Assembly (NCBI RefSeq): GCF_000025325.1
Contig: NC_013743.1
Coordinates: 2,790,001 to 2,854,000, forward strand
Length of the DNA stretch: 64,000 nt
Direction: 5' to 3'
Source of the DNA: Haloterrigena turkmenica DSM 5511
GTDB lineage: Archaea > Halobacteriota > Halobacteria > Halobacteriales > Natrialbaceae
Shown piece by piece: positions 42,093 to 51,708 of this stretch. Within the stretch, counting starts at the first letter, position 1; every line of letters begins with the position of its first letter. A program made the translations under genes and the position numbers. Under the pieces are notes generated by a model. That model saw only the letters and a list, made by a program, of their open reading frames with translations, made no database searches and was not told the DNA's origin.

Positions 42093-42386
42093 TCAGGTCC
42101 CCGAACTCGATTCGGCCGCGGACTCGGTCTCGGGCGTCGCGAGCAGTTCCTCGAGGTCGTCGAGGGCCGCCTCGGCGTCGTCGCCCTCCGCGATCAGCCG
42201 AACGTCCTCGCCGCTGGCGACGCCGAGGCTGGTCACGGCCAGCATGCTCGCCGCGTCGACCGGATCGTCCCCGTCGGCCGGGGCGACCCGCACGTCGGCG
42301 TCGAACTCAGTTGCGGTCTCGACGAACTTCGCGGCCGGCCGCGCGTGGAGCCCGTCCTCGGGGACCACGGTGACGGTGCGCTCCAT
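42093..42386 (-). CDS. ptsH: PTS phosphocarrier HPr
   Basis: A 97-residue HPr. The phosphorylated His is in EDGLHARPAAKFVETA (about residue 14), and the regulatory-site region AASMLAVTSLGVASGEDVRL is recognisable. The tail is extended by about ten Ser/Glu residues. The ATG shares one base with the stop of ptfA (TGATG), so translation is coupled. An upstream GTG at 42389 is a less likely start. Confidence 0.93.
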   Translation of the reverse strand: MERTVTVVPEDGLHARPAAKFVETATEFDADVRVAPADGDDPVDAASMLAVTSLGVASGEDVRLIAEGDDAEAALDDLEELLATPETESAAESSSGT

Positions 42387-42856
42387 CACGCGACCGCCTC
42401 CGTGATCGTCTCCTCGATCGCCGCCTTCGAGTCGGCCTCGTGGAGGCGCTCGCGGACGTCGTCGTGCATCAGAGCCCGCGAGAGCGAGCTCAGGAGTTCG
42501 AGGTGCTCCTCGCCGCCCTCGGCTGGGACCAGCAGTAGGAACAGCAGCGTCGCCGGCTGGTCGTCCATCGCGTCGAAGTCGATGCCGGCCGAGGAGCGGG
42601 CGAAGACGATGGTCGGCTCGGCGACCGCGTCGGTCTTCGCGTGCGGGATGCCGATTCCCATGCCGACGCCGGTCGTCGTCTCCTCCTCGCGGGCGAGCAG
42701 CGCCTCGAGGGCCGCCTCGCGGTCGGTGACGCGGCCGGCGTCGACCGCGCGGTCGAGCAGGAACTCGATCGCGGCCGCCTTCTCTGCGGGCGGTTCCTCG
42801 AGCGTGATCAGTTCGGGGGTCAGTACGGCGTCGATTTCGGGTTCGGACACAGTCAT
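42386..42856 (-). CDS. ptfA: PTS fructose-specific enzyme IIA
   Basis: A 156-residue EIIA of the mannitol/fructose (type 2) fold. The phosphorylated His is in GVGMGIGIPHAKTDAVAEPT (about residue 72), and LLFLLLVPAEGGEEHLELLS follows. It takes phosphate from HPr and passes it to EIIB. The ATG at 42856 starts the domain. It is 44 bp downstream of ptfC and joined to ptsH by TGATG. Confidence 0.93.
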   Translation of the reverse strand: MTVSEPEIDAVLTPELITLEEPPAEKAAAIEFLLDRAVDAGRVTDREAALEALLAREEETTTGVGMGIGIPHAKTDAVAEPTIVFARSSAGIDFDAMDDQPATLLFLLLVPAEGGEEHLELLSSLSRALMHDDVRERLHEADSKAAIEETITEAVA

Positions 42857-42900
42857 CGTATGATCGCTATGGTGTTGAACGGTGGGGTCGCGTCGGATAG

Positions 42901-44079
42901 TCAGTCGTTCGTCTGTCCTGCGTTCGTCTGGCTCGCGTCGGTCGCGGACTTCGCGGGTTCGGCGCCGGCGACGCGCTCGTGGTAGTCGGGCTTGATCAGC
43001 GTGGCGACCGTCGCCGTGACGATCGTGCCGAGCGCGATGCAGGCGAGGAACAGCAGCGCGCTGCTCGAGAGGAACACGACGAAGATGCCGCCGTGGGGCG
43101 CCGGCATCGTCACGCCGAGCCAGAGGGCGGCCGCGCCGGCCGTCGCGCTGCCGAGGACCGCCGACGGAATCACCCGGAGCGGGTCGGCGGCGGCGTAGGG
43201 TATCGCCCCCTCTGTGATAAAGGCGAGGCCGAGCGGGACGGCCGCCTTCGCGTTCTCGTACATCTCCGCGGCGTACTTCTGGGGCGCGATGAAGTTCGAG
43301 AGCGCGAGGCCAAGCGGCGGGACCATCCCGCCGATCATCACGGCGGCCATCGGCGCGAAGATCTGGTCCGCGACGAGGACGGTCCCGAACACGTACGCGA
43401 CCTTGTTGATCGGACCGCCCATGTCGACCGCCATCATCCCGCCGAGGATCGCCCCGAGCAGGAGCGCGTTCGACCCTTGCATGCCCTCGAGCGCGGACGT
43501 CAGCGCATCGTCGACGATGGCGATGGGAACCCCGAGACCGAGGATGACGACCGGGGCGAGCAGCAGCGTCGTGAAGACGGGGATGACGAGGATCGGCATC
43601 ATCTGCGAGACGACCGACGGCACCGACCAGCCCTTCATCCAGCGGGCGACGTAGCCCGCGAGCAGGCCGGCGACGATCGCCCCGAGGAAGCCGGCGACGG
43701 CCCCGTCGGCCTCGAAGCCGATGACCAGCCCGGCTGCCTCGATGACCGCCTCCTGCTGGATCACCCACGAGAGGATGAATCCGGGCGCGAGTCCGGGCTT
43801 GTCCGCGACCGCGTACGCGATATACCCTCCCAGAACGGGGATCATGATCGTCAGCCCGAGGTCGCCGATCTGGGCCAGGTACCACGCGAGCGAGCCCGTC
43901 TCCTCGAACACCGTCTCGGTACTACCGGCCGTTCCCGGTAATTCCGCGACCATGAACGCGAGCGCGAGGAAGATCCCGCCGATCGTCACGAACGGGATCA
44001 TGAATGACACGCCCGTCATCAGATCTTCCTTGACCGAGAGGAGGTGGGCTCGGAGTCGTGATTCTACATCGTTTTCCAT
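42901..44079 (-). CDS. ptfC: PTS fructose-specific enzyme IIC permease
   Basis: A 392-residue membrane permease with eight to ten helices. SFMIPFVTIGGIFLALAFMV, PVLGGYIAYAVADKPGLAPG, GGMMAVDMGGPINKVAYVFG and FITEGAIPYAAADPLRVIPS are hallmarks of the fructose EIIC family. It moves fructose and releases fructose-1-phosphate with EIIB. The ATG at 44079 (MENDVESRLRAHL) is preferred over one twelve codons upstream, which reaches towards the promoter repeat. The 111-bp gap to pfkB holds a strong inverted repeat. Confidence 0.93.
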   Translation of the reverse strand: MENDVESRLRAHLLSVKEDLMTGVSFMIPFVTIGGIFLALAFMVAELPGTAGSTETVFEETGSLAWYLAQIGDLGLTIMIPVLGGYIAYAVADKPGLAPGFILSWVIQQEAVIEAAGLVIGFEADGAVAGFLGAIVAGLLAGYVARWMKGWSVPSVVSQMMPILVIPVFTTLLLAPVVILGLGVPIAIVDDALTSALEGMQGSNALLLGAILGGMMAVDMGGPINKVAYVFGTVLVADQIFAPMAAVMIGGMVPPLGLALSNFIAPQKYAAEMYENAKAAVPLGLAFITEGAIPYAAADPLRVIPSAVLGSATAGAAALWLGVTMPAPHGGIFVVFLSSSALLFLACIALGTIVTATVATLIKPDYHERVAGAEPAKSATDASQTNAGQTND

Positions 44080-44121
44080 GCTATCTCTGCCGCAGTCCTT
44101 CGACAGCGGCTGCAAAAGTGG

Positions 44122-44159
44122 TTTCGAATATGTTTGTTTTAGATTGGATATATTCGAAA
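44122..44159. promoter_or_regulatory. Inverted repeat in front of ptfC
   Basis: TTTCGAATAT (44122-44131) and ATATTCGAAA (44150-44159) are perfect ten-bp arms with an 18-base AT-rich spacer, in the pfkB-ptfC gap. The left arm ends 43 bases before the ptfC ATG. An operator and internal promoter for the PTS genes is the natural reading; GlpR or another sugar regulator could bind it. Confidence 0.6.
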
Positions 44160-44190
44160 TATAGTTGCGATCGGATATTCGGGGTCGCGG

Positions 44191-45099
44191 TCAGTACGCG
44201 GAGACGCTGATCGACTCGCGCTCGTCGCGCAGTCCCGTCAACGACGGCGCTCGCGTCCCCGACACCGCGACCACCCGGGAGGCGACGGCGACGCCCGATC
44301 TGAGCGCGACCGCGTCCGATTCCTGGCGGGCCCGAGCGGCGAGCACGCCCGACAGGAGGGCGTCGCCCGCTCCGACGGTGTCGACCACGTCGACGTCCGC
44401 CGCCGGCGCGTGTAGCGTCCGGTCGGGCGTCGCCATGATCGCGCCGTCGGCGCCCAGCGACGCGACGACGCGCTCGAACCCGGCGGCCTGTAGCTCCTCG
44501 GCGGCCGCGATCGCCGACTGCACGTCGTCTACTCGCCGCCCCGTCGCCGCCGCGAGTTCCTCGTGATTGGGCTTACAGAGCGCGTACTCGGCCTCGAGGT
44601 CGGCGAGGGTCGCTCCACCGACGTCGACGACCGTCTCCCAGGGGCCGGCCGCGGCCACGCGGTCGATCGTCTCGGGACCGGTCCCCGGCGGCAGGCTCCC
44701 GGCGATCACGACCGTCTCGGGATCGTGTCCCTGGAGCGTGTCGACGATCTCCTCGATCGCAGACGGGGCGACCTGCGGTCCGTTCTGGTTGACCTTGTAC
44801 TCGCCGTCGGGACCGAGGAGCGTGGTGTTGAGTCGCGTCTCGCCGTCGATTTCGACGAAGTCGGCGTCGATCGACGTCGCGGAGAGTCGCTCGAGGAGCG
44901 AGCGACCGAGAAAGCCGCCGGCGACGCCGGTCGCGACGGTCTCGACGCCGAGTTCGGCCAGGTACTTCGAGACGTTGATCCCCTTGCCGCCCGCGTCGTA
45001 GCGGTGCTCGTCGGAGCGGGCGACGGCTCCGTCGGTCAGCGGTTCGGAGAGCTCGACCGTGTAGTCGACCGCCGGGTTGAGCGTCACGCTAGCGATCAT
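44191..45099 (-). CDS. pfkB: 1-phosphofructokinase
   Basis: A 302-residue PfkB-family kinase. MIASVTLNPAVDYTVEL, YDAGGKGINVSKYLAELGVE and the C-terminal DTVGAGDALLSGVLA (catalytic Asp and anion hole) are intact, as are KPNHEEL and VVIAGSLPPG. It turns fructose-1-phosphate from the PTS into fructose-1,6-bisphosphate. It overlaps the glpR end by 11 bases, so both share a promoter. Confidence 0.94.
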   Translation of the reverse strand: MIASVTLNPAVDYTVELSEPLTDGAVARSDEHRYDAGGKGINVSKYLAELGVETVATGVAGGFLGRSLLERLSATSIDADFVEIDGETRLNTTLLGPDGEYKVNQNGPQVAPSAIEEIVDTLQGHDPETVVIAGSLPPGTGPETIDRVAAAGPWETVVDVGGATLADLEAEYALCKPNHEELAAATGRRVDDVQSAIAAAEELQAAGFERVVASLGADGAIMATPDRTLHAPAADVDVVDTVGAGDALLSGVLAARARQESDAVALRSGVAVASRVVAVSGTRAPSLTGLRDERESISVSAY

Positions 45100-45862
45100 C
45101 CGGCACCTCCACGCCGACGGTCACGTCGGCCGCGGCGCAGGCCTCCGCGACCTCGCCGGTCGGTTCCGCGTCGGTCACCAGCACGTCCACGTCGGACAGC
45201 GACGCGAACTCGACGAAACTCCGCTCGCCGAATTTGGTCTCGTCGGTGACGAGGACGACCCGCTCGGCGCTCTCGACCATCAGCTCCTTGATCCGCGCTT
45301 CGTCCTCGTTCGGCGTCGTCAGGCTCCCGTCGCCGGCGATGCCGTTCGTCCCCAGAAAGAGCAGGTCGAAGTTCGTCCGATCCATGAACGCCTCCGCGCT
45401 CGGACCGACGAGCGCCCGCGTCCGGTGGCGGAGCGTCCCTCCGGTGAGCTTGACGTCGTCGGCGTTCTTCCCGAGTTCGAGCGCCAGCAGCGGCGAGTTC
45501 GTCACCGGGATGAACGTCGTGTCGGTCGGTGCCCGCTTTGCGACCTGCATCGTCGTCGTCCCCGAGTCGAAGAAAGCGACCTGCCCGTCGTGGATCTCCG
45601 TCGCGGCGCGCTCGCCGATCGCGGCCTTCGCCTCGAGGTTCTGGACCTCCTTCTGGACGTACGTCTGCTCGCGTCCGACGGCCGTCACCGGGACGGCGCC
45701 GCCGTGGGAGCGCTCGACGAGGCGCTCCTCCTCGAGGTCGTCCAGATCTCGCCGGATCGTCGCCTTCGAGACGTCGAGTTCGGCGGACAGCTCCTCGACG
45801 GAGCAGCCGTCCCGCTCCGACACGAGTTCGACGATCGTCCGTTTGCGCTGTTCGGGTAACAT
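45089..45862 (-). CDS. glpR: DeoR-type sugar regulator GlpR
   Basis: A 257-residue DeoR/GlpR regulator. The N-terminal HTH is MLPEQRKRTIVELVSERDGC with VEELSAELDVSKATIRRDLD; the C-terminal sugar-phosphate-binding domain has VAFFDSGTTTMQVAK, KLTGGTLRHRTRALVGPSAE and VVLVTDETKFGERSF. In Haloferax volcanii GlpR represses fructose and glucose kinase genes; the same role is inferred here. It is first in the operon and overlaps pfkB. Confidence 0.93.
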   Translation of the reverse strand: MLPEQRKRTIVELVSERDGCSVEELSAELDVSKATIRRDLDDLEEERLVERSHGGAVPVTAVGREQTYVQKEVQNLEAKAAIGERAATEIHDGQVAFFDSGTTTMQVAKRAPTDTTFIPVTNSPLLALELGKNADDVKLTGGTLRHRTRALVGPSAEAFMDRTNFDLLFLGTNGIAGDGSLTTPNEDEARIKELMVESAERVVLVTDETKFGERSFVEFASLSDVDVLVTDAEPTGEVAEACAAADVTVGVEVPDDR

Positions 45863-45898
45863 GTGCCTGGGTGGTCTTCGAATCTCTCTGCGGTCTGC

Positions 45899-45930
45899 AC
45901 GGTTTTATTTGTTTATGCTGCAATAACCGT
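45899..45930. promoter_or_regulatory. Putative glpR promoter with inverted repeat
   Basis: ACGGTT (45899-45904) and AACCGT (45925-45930) flank 20 AT-rich bases that contain TTTATTTGTTTATG, a TATA-like core, 37-68 bases before the glpR ATG. The layout suits autoregulation by a DeoR-type repressor. Confidence 0.4.
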
Positions 45931-46146
45931 TTGTTTCTGGGCAGATAGAATCGTTTTAACTCGGAGATAGAAATTCGGATCGTCTCCGGCCTCGGAACGC
46001 GATCGATAGCTCGAGCTAGCGGCCGAAACGTCCCGAACTGACGCCAATTTAGAACGACTAATTCGGTTTCGAGTAAGAATATTCCACGCTCTGATCGAAT
46101 GTGATCGATCTGCCGGTCAGGGCGATCGGATCCGTCCGCGTCGGCG

Positions 46147-47127
46147 CTACAGTCGCTCGATGATCGCTTCGGTCACGTCTTCGGTCGAGGCGTCGCCGCC
46201 CAGATCCGGCGTGCGCGGTCCGTTCTCGAGGGTGTCCTCGACAGCCGCGTGGACGGCCTCGCTCTCCTCGTCGTAACCGAGGTACTCGAGGAGCATGGCG
46301 GCGGAGATGATCGTCGCGGCCGGGTTCGCGACGCCCTCGCCGGCGATGTCTGGTGCGGTACCGTGAACGGGTTCGAACAGGCCGCGCTCGGGGCCGACGT
46401 TGGCCGAGGGCAGGAGACCGAGCCCGCCGACCAGTCCCGCGGCGAGGTCCGAGAGCACGTCGCCCGCGAGGTTCGGGCAGACGACGACGTCGAACTGCTC
46501 GGGGTCGAGACAGACCCGCGTCGCGAAGGCGTCCATCAGCACCTCGTCGGTCTCGACGCCGTTCTCGTCGGCGACGGATTTGATGGTGTCGCGGAAGAGG
46601 CCGTCCGTCTCGCGCATGACGTTTGCCTTGTGGGCGATCGTGAAGCCGTCGTGCTCGTCGCCCGAGACGTAGTCGCAGGCGAACTCGGCCAGTCGCTCCG
46701 AGGCCGATTCGGTGACGACGCGGGTCAGCGTCGAGACGTCCTGGGTCAGTCGGTCCTCGATTCCCGAGTAGACGCCCTCCGTGTTCTCGCGGAGGAAGAC
46801 TAGGTCCGTCTCGGGCCGGACGGCGTCGATTCCGGGGTAGGATTTCGCGGGTCGAATGTTGACGAAGGAGTCGACGGCGGTCCGGAGCGGAAGGATGACG
46901 TCGGCCGCGGTCTCGCCGGCCGCGCCGAACAGCGTCGCGTCGGCCGACGCCGCCAGGTCGTAGGTCTCCTGGGGCAGCGCCTCGCCCGTCTCCTCCTTTA
47001 CGGCATCGCCCGCGTCCGCTTCGACGAACTCGAAGTCGATCTCGAGGGACTCGAGCACGTCGACCGCGGCGGGGGTGACTTCCTGTCCGATTCCGTCGCC
47101 CGGGATGACGGCGATCTCGTGAGTCAT
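46147..47127 (-). CDS. leuB: 3-isopropylmalate dehydrogenase
   Basis: A 326-residue isocitrate/isopropylmalate dehydrogenase-family enzyme. [36 protein letters not shown], the Arg/Tyr/Lys region with [20 protein letters not shown] and the metal-binding Asp region [20 protein letters not shown] are typical of LeuB. It oxidises and decarboxylates 3-isopropylmalate in leucine synthesis. The ATG at 47127 is chosen over a GTG two codons upstream. It is downstream of leuCD and an exporter gene in the same direction. Confidence 0.9.
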   Translation of the reverse strand: MTHEIAVIPGDGIGQEVTPAAVDVLESLEIDFEFVEADAGDAVKEETGEALPQETYDLAASADATLFGAAGETAADVILPLRTAVDSFVNIRPAKSYPGIDAVRPETDLVFLRENTEGVYSGIEDRLTQDVSTLTRVVTESASERLAEFACDYVSGDEHDGFTIAHKANVMRETDGLFRDTIKSVADENGVETDEVLMDAFATRVCLDPEQFDVVVCPNLAGDVLSDLAAGLVGGLGLLPSANVGPERGLFEPVHGTAPDIAGEGVANPAATIISAAMLLEYLGYDEESEAVHAAVEDTLENGPRTPDLGGDASTEDVTEAIIERL

Positions 47128-47202
47128 ACTCACCCCTCTTTGCGGCGGCGAAAAGAGGGTATCGATACGGGCATCGCGTCGGCGATCGGTGACCGCCTCG
47201 AA

Positions 47203-48117
47203 TCACGGACTGCCGACGCCCGTCGAGACCCCCACCGCGTCGGCGATGGTTCGACGCTTGAGCAGGGCGAAGCCGACCGCGACGAGCGCGAAGCCGGCGA
47301 TCGTCAGCGCGCCGATCGATTCGCCGAGCAGGACGACGCCCGCGACGGTCGCGACGATCGGAACCAGGTAGCCGATCAGCGCCGCCTCGAACGCGCCGTG
47401 TTCCTCGAGGATCGTGAAGTAAATCATGAAGGCGACGGCGGTCGCGAAGACCCCGAGATAGAGCAGGGCGGTCAGCGAGACGGGACCGATCGCGGCGGCG
47501 CCGGGTCCCTCGCCCCGGCCGAGGCTGACGGCGTGGAGGACGAGGCCGCCGACGAGCATCGACCAGCCAACCAGCGGTAGCTGCTCAAGGGTCGGGCCGG
47601 CCCGCTGGATCAGGACGCCGCCGAGCGCGACGCTGCAGACCTGCCCGACGATGAGCAGTCGCGCGCCGGTGTCGCCCGCCAGCAGGTTCCCCGGATCGGG
47701 TTGGACGACCAGACCGACGCCGAAGAAGCCGATCGCGGCGCCGACGGCCCCGAGCCCCGAGAGCCGCTCGCCCAGCAGCGGGATCGCCCACAGCGCGGTC
47801 AGGATCGGCACCAGCCCCTGCAGAATCGCGGCGACGCCGCTGGGGACCGTCTGCTGGCCGAGGAAGAGCAGGCCGTTCCCGGCGATGAGGAAGACGCCGC
47901 CGCCCGCGACCGCCGCGAGGTCGTTTCGGGCGGTCGGCCGCCACTTCTCGACGCGGACGGCGGCCGCCGTCAGCAACAGGACGGCGGCGATATCGTATCG
48001 GGCGGCGGCGAAGAGCAACGGCGGGAGCGACTCGAGGCCGACCGAAATCGCCGGAAAGGAAAACCCCCACAGCACGGCCAGGGACAGAAACATCGCGATG
48101 TCGCGGTTCCGAGACAT
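47203..48117 (-). CDS. EamA/DMT-family exporter
   Basis: A 304-residue ten-helix DMT permease with two EamA repeats (MFLSLAVLWGFSFPAISVGL in the first; GPVSLTALLYLGVFATAVAF and EHGAFEAALIGYLVPIVATV in the second). DMT proteins commonly export amino acids or metabolites. It lies between leuD (203-bp gap) and leuB (75-bp gap), all in one direction, so export of a branched-chain amino acid or intermediate is a reasonable guess and no more than that. Confidence 0.87.
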   Translation of the reverse strand: MSRNRDIAMFLSLAVLWGFSFPAISVGLESLPPLLFAAARYDIAAVLLLTAAAVRVEKWRPTARNDLAAVAGGGVFLIAGNGLLFLGQQTVPSGVAAILQGLVPILTALWAIPLLGERLSGLGAVGAAIGFFGVGLVVQPDPGNLLAGDTGARLLIVGQVCSVALGGVLIQRAGPTLEQLPLVGWSMLVGGLVLHAVSLGRGEGPGAAAIGPVSLTALLYLGVFATAVAFMIYFTILEEHGAFEAALIGYLVPIVATVAGVVLLGESIGALTIAGFALVAVGFALLKRRTIADAVGVSTGVGSP

Positions 48118-48319
48118 ACCTGACGTTGCGGACTGGCGCCGAAAGCGGTAGCGATGCCGGCACGGGGCTGCCGCTTCCGGTGTGATAGCGAATCGCTCGG
48201 GACAGGTGGCGAACCGCTCGAGCGAAGGCGAACGCACGGACGTGCGAACGGGAGATCGCGATGTCTCTAGCTACGGTTTCAGTGAACGGAAAACGGCGAA
48301 CGAGAGTGGCTCGAGCGAG

Positions 48320-48955
48320 TTACTCGGCTTCGGGAATCGCCGCGTCGTCGACGTAGGGAAGCCCCTCGGCCTTCTTCCGCACTTCGCCGGCGTTGGACTT
48401 CATCAGCGCCGTCGTGTCCCAGACGCCCTCGACGAGCGCCTTGCGCTGGGCGTCGTCGACGGTGACGTCGATCGTGGTGTCGCCGTAAGTGACTTCCTCC
48501 GCTTCGACGTCGATGTCGATCTCACCATCGGGGTTCTCGTCGACCCAGTCCTGGAGGTCCTGGATCGTCTCGCTGTCGGCCGTGACGGTCGGGATCCCGA
48601 GGGCCAGACAGTTGCCCGCGAAAATCTCGGCGAAGCTCTCGCCGATGATCGCGTCGATTCCCCAGCGCATCAGCGCCTGAGGCGCGTGCTCGCGCGAGGA
48701 GCCACAGCCGAAGTTGCTGTTGACGACCATCACCGAGGAGTCCTGGAATCGGTCCTCGTTCATCGGGTGGTCCTTGGGGTTGTCGTCGTCGTCGAACCGG
48801 ACGTCGAAGAACGCGAACTCGCCCAGTCCGTCGAAGGTGACGACCTTCATGAACCGCGCCGGGATGATCTGGTCGGTGTCGATGTCGTTGCCCCGAATCG
48901 GGACGCCCGAGCCGGAGACGTGGGTGACCTCGGGAATCTCGACTTCGTCACTCAT
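48320..48955 (-). CDS. leuD: 3-isopropylmalate dehydratase small subunit
   Basis: A 211-residue LeuD/aconitase swivel-domain protein. [38 protein letters not shown] and the active-site Ser in [10 protein letters not shown] are intact. With LeuC it isomerises 2- to 3-isopropylmalate. It overlaps the leuC stop (ATGA). Length is normal. Confidence 0.93.
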   Translation of the reverse strand: MSDEVEIPEVTHVSGSGVPIRGNDIDTDQIIPARFMKVVTFDGLGEFAFFDVRFDDDDNPKDHPMNEDRFQDSSVMVVNSNFGCGSSREHAPQALMRWGIDAIIGESFAEIFAGNCLALGIPTVTADSETIQDLQDWVDENPDGEIDIDVEAEEVTYGDTTIDVTVDDAQRKALVEGVWDTTALMKSNAGEVRKKAEGLPYVDDAAIPEAE

Positions 48956-50373
48956 ACCGAGGTCACCTCCTTCAGTTCGCGCACGTCAGAGACTTCCCCG
49001 GTGATCGCCGCCGCGGCGACCATCTGCGGGTTCATCAGGACGGTCCGACCGTCTTTCGAGCCCTGTCGGCCGACGAAGTTCCGGTTCGAGGACGAGGCGC
49101 TGGCTTCGTCACCCTCGAGTTGGTCTTCGTTCATGCCGAGACACATTGAACAGCCGGCGTTTCGCCACTCGAAGCCGGCCTCCTCGAAGATGTCTTTGAG
49201 CCCTTCCTCCGCAGCGGCTTCCTGGACGCGCTGGCTGCCGGGGACGACCAGTGCGCGGACGTCATCGTCGACCTGCCGTCCCTCGACGATCTCGGCGGCA
49301 CGTCGCAGGTCGGGCAGGCGCGCGTTCGTACAGGAACCCAGGAAGGCGACGTCGATGTCGTAGCCCTCCATCGTGTCGCCGGGTTCGACGCGCATGTGTT
49401 CCTGGGCGCGTCGGGCCGTATCCTGTTTGTCTTCGGGCAGGTCCTCGGGGGCCGGAATCGGCTCGGTGACGCCGACGCCCTGGCCGGGCGTGGTCCCCCA
49501 GGTGACGACCGGCTCGAGTTCGTTCGCGTCGATGTGGACGACATCGTCGTACTCGGCGTCCTCGTCGGAGCGAATGGACTCCCAGTACGGTTTGAGTTCC
49601 TCGAACTTCTCCGGGTTCTCCTGGAAGTAGTCCGTCTCCTCAAGCCACTCGTAGGTGGTCTCGTCGGGGTTGACGTAGCCCGCGCGGGCGCCGCCCTCGA
49701 TGGACATGTTACAGATCGACATGCGACCTTCCATGCCCAGCGATTCGATGGCTTCGCCGGCGTACTCGTAGACGTAGCCGACGCCGCCCTCGGTTCCCAG
49801 ACGACGGATGATCTCGAGGATGATGTCCTTGGCCTCGACGCCCTCGCCGAGTTCGCCGTCGACCTGGATCTTGCGGACCTTCTGTTTCTCCATCGCGACG
49901 GTGCCCGTCGCGAGCACGTCCCGGATCTGGCTGGTGCCGATCCCGAACGCGAGCGCGCCGAAGGCGCCGTGGGTGGAGGTGTGAGAGTCGCCGCAGACGA
50001 TCGTCTTACCGGGCTGGGTCAGTCCCTGCTCCGGTCCGATGACGTGGACGATCCCCTGATCGCCCGTCGTCGGGTCCGAAAAGTCGATGCCCGCCTCGCG
50101 GACGTTCTCCTCGAGTTCGGCCATCATCTCCTCGGCCGCGTCCTCCTCGTAGGGCCGGGACTGATCGGCCGTCGGGACGATGTGGTCGACCGTCGCGTGG
50201 GTCAGCTTCGGATAGGCGACCTCGAGGTCGCGCTCGCGGAGCATCCCGAACGCCTGCGGACTCGTCACCTCGTGGATGAGGTGGAGTCCGACGAACAGCT
50301 GATCCTGTCCCGTCGGCAGCGTGGTGACTTTGTGTCGATCCCAGACCTTGTCGTACAGTGTGCCCTCGCTCAT
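48952..50373 (-). CDS. leuC: 3-isopropylmalate dehydratase large subunit
   Basis: A 473-residue aconitase-family protein. [56 protein letters not shown] and the cluster cysteines in [13 protein letters not shown] ligate the [4Fe-4S] cluster with the Cys of SCTN. It pairs with LeuD in leucine synthesis. Its start overlaps the stop of the small upstream ORF (ATGA) and its stop overlaps leuD. Confidence 0.94.
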   Translation of the reverse strand: MSEGTLYDKVWDRHKVTTLPTGQDQLFVGLHLIHEVTSPQAFGMLRERDLEVAYPKLTHATVDHIVPTADQSRPYEEDAAEEMMAELEENVREAGIDFSDPTTGDQGIVHVIGPEQGLTQPGKTIVCGDSHTSTHGAFGALAFGIGTSQIRDVLATGTVAMEKQKVRKIQVDGELGEGVEAKDIILEIIRRLGTEGGVGYVYEYAGEAIESLGMEGRMSICNMSIEGGARAGYVNPDETTYEWLEETDYFQENPEKFEELKPYWESIRSDEDAEYDDVVHIDANELEPVVTWGTTPGQGVGVTEPIPAPEDLPEDKQDTARRAQEHMRVEPGDTMEGYDIDVAFLGSCTNARLPDLRRAAEIVEGRQVDDDVRALVVPGSQRVQEAAAEEGLKDIFEEAGFEWRNAGCSMCLGMNEDQLEGDEASASSSNRNFVGRQGSKDGRTVLMNPQMVAAAAITGEVSDVRELKEVTSV

Positions 50374-50636
50374 TCCTCGTCCTCTACTGGGTGTTTGCGT
50401 CCGCGCTCGAAGACGCGGTTCGCGTCCTCGGCGTCCTGTGGCGGCGTGTGATCCACATCTGCCATCGTGTCGGTCGGTTCGTCGTCTGTGCGTTCGGTGG
50501 ACTCCGTCGCGTCTCGGCCACCGTCAGTGGCGACCGTCGGACCGCGACTGAACAGCCGCCCAACCGTCTCCCCGGTGTAAGGGTTCGCGTGGCTGACGTC
50601 GGCCATCGTGTCTGTCGTCGATTCGTTATTGCTCAT
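50370..50636 (-). CDS. Small disordered protein between ilvC and leuC
   Basis: An 88-residue, strongly polar protein. It contains an internal duplication: [20 protein letters not shown] with LFSRG, then [20 protein letters not shown] with VFERG. Thr, Asp and Glu dominate, so it is probably disordered. Small ORFs at this place are known between ilvC and leuC in haloarchaea, without a function. It starts 13 bases after the ilvC stop and overlaps leuC (ATGA), so it is translated as part of the operon. Confidence 0.75.
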   Translation of the reverse strand: MSNNESTTDTMADVSHANPYTGETVGRLFSRGPTVATDGGRDATESTERTDDEPTDTMADVDHTPPQDAEDANRVFERGRKHPVEDEE

Positions 50637-50649
50637 TGGTTGTTATCGA

Positions 50650-51708
50650 TCAGTCGTCCGCCTGCACCTGGACGGACTCGTCTTCGTCTTCCGCTTGCTC
50701 TTCCTCCTCGGCCCAGGCGAACAGGTCGCGCAGTCGACCGCCGACCTCCTCGATGTCGTGTTCCTGCTCGGCCTGTCGAAGCTGGCTGTAGCTGGGTCGG
50801 CCGGCCTGGTTCTCGACGATCCACTCACGCGTGAACTCGCCGTTCTGGACCTCCTCGAGGACCTCTTCCATGTTCTCACGAACCGACTCGTCGACGATCC
50901 GGTCGCCGCGGGTGAGCCCGCCGTACTCGGCGGTGTCGGAGACGGAGTTCCACATCTCCATGTTCCCGCCTTCGTACATCAGGTCGACGATCAGTTTGAG
51001 CTCGTTGAGACACTCGAAGTAGGCGATCTCCGGCGAGTAGCCCGCGTCGACGAGCGTCTCGTAGCCGTGTTTGACCAGCGAGGTGACGCCGCCACAGAGG
51101 ACGGCCTGCTCGCCGAAGAGGTCCGATTCGACCTCCTCCTGGAACGTCGTCTCGATGACGCCGGCGCGAGTGCAGCCGATCCCCTTCGCGTAGGCGAGTG
51201 CGCGTTCCTCGGCATGGCCGGTAGTGTCCTGGTAGATCGCCAGCAGGCCGGGGGTCCCCTCGTCGTTCTCGTAGTTCCGGCGGACGAGGTGGCCCGGGCT
51301 CTTCGGCGCGACCATCGTCACGTCGACGCCCTCGGGGGGCTGGATCTGGTTGTAGTGGATGTTCAGTCCGTGGGCGAACTGCAGCGTGTCCCCCGCCTCG
51401 AGGTTGGGTTCGATGGCGTTCTCGTAGACGTCCGACTGGACGGTGTCGGGCACCAGCACGGAGACGTAGGAGGCCTGGGCGACGGCGTCGGCCGGCGTCG
51501 CGACCTCGAGACCGTCGGCTTCGGCGGCCGAGCGCGAGGACGACTCCTCGCGGAGGCCGACGACCACGTCCACGCCGCTTTCGTTCAGGTTCAGCGCGTG
51601 GGCGTGGCCCTGGCTCCCGTAGCCCAGCACGGCCACGGTCTCGTCGTCGAGCGTCGATACGTCTGCGTCGTCGTCGTAGTAGATGTCGGTGGTGAATTCG
51701 TCAGTCAT
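50650..51708 (-). CDS. ilvC: Ketol-acid reductoisomerase
   Basis: A 352-residue class I enzyme. The NADPH motif [32 protein letters not shown], the metal-binding [20 protein letters not shown] and the C-terminal [19 protein letters not shown] are intact. It makes the dihydroxy acids of valine and isoleucine synthesis. The C-terminus is extended by an acidic tail. The start overlaps the end of ilvN by eight bases. Confidence 0.95.
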   Translation of the reverse strand: MTDEFTTDIYYDDDADVSTLDDETVAVLGYGSQGHAHALNLNESGVDVVVGLREESSSRSAAEADGLEVATPADAVAQASYVSVLVPDTVQSDVYENAIEPNLEAGDTLQFAHGLNIHYNQIQPPEGVDVTMVAPKSPGHLVRRNYENDEGTPGLLAIYQDTTGHAEERALAYAKGIGCTRAGVIETTFQEEVESDLFGEQAVLCGGVTSLVKHGYETLVDAGYSPEIAYFECLNELKLIVDLMYEGGNMEMWNSVSDTAEYGGLTRGDRIVDESVRENMEEVLEEVQNGEFTREWIVENQAGRPSYSQLRQAEQEHDIEEVGGRLRDLFAWAEEEEQAEDEDESVQVQADD

